A program made the translations under genes and the position numbers. This document shows, piece after piece, positions 61,035-64,000 of a DNA stretch of 64,000 nucleotides (position 1 is the stretch's first letter; each line of letters starts with the position of its first letter). A model generated the notes under the pieces. It saw only the letters and a list, made by a program, of their open reading frames with translations, made no database searches and had not been told where the DNA came from. The stretch comes from Chrysoperla carnea. Taxonomy: Eukaryota > Arthropoda > Insecta > Neuroptera > Chrysopidae. Location of the stretch: NCBI RefSeq assembly GCF_905475395.1, contig NC_058338.1, positions 77,759,435 through 77,823,434 of the forward strand. Reading direction: 5' to 3'.

Positions 61035-62012
61035 AAGGACAATGGAAAAAATCGCTAACTTTTTGCTAAAACCTGATGGAGTTGTAGCAATAATACTTAA
61101 ATGTCAAATATCATTCGTAAAACATGAGTTAGTTGCGCAAACTTATTGATAAACAAGGGAAAACAAACAATTGACTGAGTTAATTGTTGAAATACCATGT
61201 ATAGACAGTATTGATTACTCTGTCACATTAAAAACACATACATGTCACACATATATATAACTGATATTCCCATATAATACATACTATACAATTTGCGCAT
61301 AATTTGGACTCCCACTGGTAAGCAGGGATGTTTACGACAAAATATTTCAAACAAAAGTTGTTTATATTTGTATAAGGAACATTTTTTACATTTAAACTTT
61401 TGTTCTATCTCCAACGGTTTACAAGATAGACCCAATTGACCTATGTTGCTCATTTACGAACTTGACCTTAATTTTTACGTTCTCAGCACGCTATAACAAT
61501 TTCAGCTTGAAATCTCTTTTTATTTTTGAGTTATCGTGTAGACAGACAGACGGACGGATGTACAGACAACCGAATATGGACTAATTAGGTGATTTTATAA
61601 ACACCTATACCAAAATTTTGTTCGTAGCACAAAAGCGTTACAAACTTGGAACTAAACTTAATATAGTATGATATATTTCATATACATGGTATAACAATAT
61701 ATATTTAATTAAATATTACATTCCATATTAAGATGACCTAACAAATTAATAAATAGGCAACTTGTTTTACGTATATGTGAGTATTTGTCAAATAATCGCA
61801 AAACTGTTATACTTGTAATAACATATACGTAATACAAGCTGCCTAATTTTTTATGTCCTTTACATAAATCGTTTCATTCAATTAACAATTTATTAATAAG
61901 TAGAGACATTTGCGCAACTAACTCATGATTTACGAATGATATTTGACACCTTAGAAACACGTTCCACCAGGTTTTAGCAAAAAGTGAGCGGTTTATTTCA
62001 TTTTACTTAATC
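61035..62012. mobile_element. Palindromic element H, second copy, interrupted by family B
   Basis: Left arm 61035-61154 (ACAATGGAAAAAATCGC .. GTTAGTTGCGCAAAC), right arm about 61855-62012 (GTAGAGACATTTGCGCAACT .. GGTTTTAGCAAAAAGTGAGC). GGCAACTTG at about 61757 and AAGCTGCC at about 61828 match the inner parts of 34900-36321. A B element is nested at 61155-61692. Confidence 0.65.
61155..61692 (-). mobile_element. Family B copy nested in element H
   Basis: From CAAGGGAAAACAAACAATTG to CATATACATGGTATA. Near full length, with GACAGACAGACGGACGG and CGGTTTACAAGATAGACCC internally. The boundaries coincide with the break in the palindrome. Confidence 0.78.
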
Positions 62013-64000
62013 AGCCGAAGTTACTGAACTAATCAGGAAAAAGTAAAAAATTTATTATGATCAGAAACTTTTCTGTCAATATACAGAACGAAAGTTTTTT
62101 TGAGGAAACAATATAAGCTCTATATGGGATAACCTTTCAGTAATAAATAAATTTAGGTATAATTTTCTTTTCCTGATTATTTCTTATTTCTTATTCTTAT
62201 TATGTTCCATTGACTACTGCTCTGACACTGGAATTTTTTCCCTTATTCCGGGATATCACAGTGTACGATTTTGGGTGACATTTCACAAACTATACGTCCT
62301 ATCGCCATTATAATCCCGATTTTTGTATTTTTTGAGTCAAAATTTCTCTTGAAAATGATTTGTAGCCAGAAAGCAGATCAGAAAATTTTCCCGATTTTAG
62401 CAATTTTTGTGAAGGGGGAGGAAAAATCCAAAAAAATTACAGAATACTTTTTCTTTCGGAATATATAACTTTGTTATAACTTGGTTTATTGGGTAATTTT
62501 GACCCAAAAAATTGAGTGTGTATTTTTCAAGATATCACTAAAAATCTTGTACGAAATCTAATATTTCGGTGTGATTCTTGAGATATCTGGAAAAATCTTC
62601 ATCTAATCGTCAAATGAGCTGAATTTTTATATCTTTGGGACCTATTTACATGATATTAGCAATCTATGAAAAAAATAATCTAGATTTTGAGAAGTTTTTG
62701 AATGAGAAGTCGCATATGATTTTAGACGAAATTCTCTGAAACAAATCGTGTAATAATCACAGATCCGATTTTTGTCTTTCTTTGGTCAAAATTAGTAATT
62801 ACTCTTGAAAATGATTTCTATTTAGATTGAAAACATGAAAATGATTTCCATTTTTTGAAATTTTTTTAAGGAATGTCTTTTTGAAAAAAAAAACGAGAAA
62901 AGCGCACAATAAAATTTGTTTCGGAATTTATAACTTGGTATACTCAACAATTTTGATTCGCAAAATAAAAAAATTGGGTTTATTTAATGATTGAGTGAGT
63001 AACTGTTGTGGGTTCACCAAAAATTCTGCACGAAAATACATATTTCGGAACTATTTTAAATATCTAGAAAAATAGAGTCAATTTTTATGTTTTTTTCGGT
63101 CTGAAGGATGTATAAGCATGCCAACAATGTATGAGTTAAAGACTATTTTTAGAAGAAAATCAAAATTCCTTTAAGGTAGGCTTTTACTCAAAGATTATGT
63201 GGTTATAATTTCAGCTTAGGAGAAAAAAACTCTTTGAAAATCGATATAAAATTGTGCACTCTTCAAAAATGGAGAAATCTCAAAAAACGACATATTTTGA
63301 AGGTATTTTCTTTTTATTTACGTTTTTTAAAAAGATTTTCATAAGGCTCACTAAGCTACCTACAAATCTTCATTTATCTTTCTTTTATAGTTTTGGAGAA
63401 AAGGTACACCAAAGTTTTGCCCTTTTCTTACTTATTCGATGATGATATAAGAAAGTCGATTATACGGTTCAAAAAGTATAGGGAAGGATCTGAATCTCTT
63501 GTGAATCCTTTCAATCTTTTGCTAGCGACCTGAGTAACTGCACGTTATAAAAAAATCTGATTGTCTCGGGTTGTTCTTGTTTTATGCCTGTACCCTCCAT
63601 TTATGATTTCATAATAAATAATCACAAAATCAGCGCATATTGTATCAAGGTATTGCTGTTTTTTTTTATTAAGAGTGTATCGTATAAGTTTAGCCAGTCA
63701 GCCACATATACTTTCTTAGTTGCATTATACACAGTAGAACTTATTTACGTTCCAGTAAATAACAAACATTCGATTACCGTAATATTATACACGTTTGATA
63801 TTCTCCATGGGAAATATTATACACTTTTTAATATACATACTGACTTTCATATTCATAAGTTCAGTATGAACAAAACCGTCTTACGGTTAAGTTCATTTAT
63901 ATTGAATAGTGTGAAATAATACAACTTTGTTTACAATTTGATTAAAACGATAATTCCGCTTTAAATAATAATAAACAATTTTTTTTGTTGTGCTCTCAAA
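62013..64000. other. Intergenic DNA, no gene seen
   Basis: AT-rich. The stretch 62260-63200 has internally similar short phrases (ATTTTGA(C/T)(C/T)(C/A)AAA, CTTGAAAATGATTT, ATATTTCGG.GTGATT) that suggest an old diverged repeat. The ORF at 63584-63919 (111 codons) has no recognisable domain. Confidence 0.35.

Noticed and set aside
63584-63919. 111-codon ORF near the right edge
   Set aside because: Hydrophobic, AT-driven composition with no family resemblance and no exon signals.

Overview
The window is animal nuclear DNA, almost certainly from an insect. It is strongly AT-rich. Its genes are split by GT-AG introns, some kilobases long and filled with dispersed repeats. A chicken-type lysozyme, a Gab/Dos adaptor and arthropod-like U2 snRNA copies all fit an insect. 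The order cannot be fixed from sequence alone. There is no operon, phage or CRISPR structure.

Layout: (1) 1-0.5 kb: one minus-strand exon matching the N-terminus of thymidylate synthase; the rest of that gene lies left of the window. (2) 0.5-8.6 kb: intergenic DNA with an E2F-like site, a 260-bp tandem duplication and a MITE. (3) 8.6-14.6 kb: a complete four-exon class II fumarase gene (499 aa). Its third intron carries a MITE that holds a 90-bp near-identical copy of the gene's own last exon. (4) 16.5-22.3 kb: a complete eight-exon Dos/Gab scaffold adaptor gene (673 aa) with a PH domain and two Grb2/Drk SH3-binding motifs. (5) 23-32.6 kb: a U2 snRNA cluster. Two copies lie in the arms of a long inverted repeat and a third in a partial copy downstream. 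A complete three-exon c-type lysozyme (143 aa) sits between copies 2 and 3. (6) 32.6-64 kb: no recognisable host gene. This part is a graveyard of mobile elements: a 2.4-kb transposon with 630-bp inverted repeats and a cysteine-rich ORF, LINE fragments, three hAT-related pieces, palindromic elements and many copies of recurring repeat families (called A to I here; F is a single unclassified block).

The host genes are functionally unrelated: nucleotide synthesis, TCA cycle/fumarate metabolism, receptor tyrosine kinase signalling, splicing RNA and antibacterial defence. What links them is the repeat landscape. Several insertions can be read exactly from target-site duplications or from filled/empty site pairs. 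The observations most worth following are the fumarase exon fragment captured in a MITE and the U2 variants, which differ from canonical U2 at the branch-site-pairing segment, the Sm site and the loop-IV protein-binding site while keeping compensated stems. All repeat boundaries were judged by eye and may be off by tens of bases except where a target-site duplication is stated.
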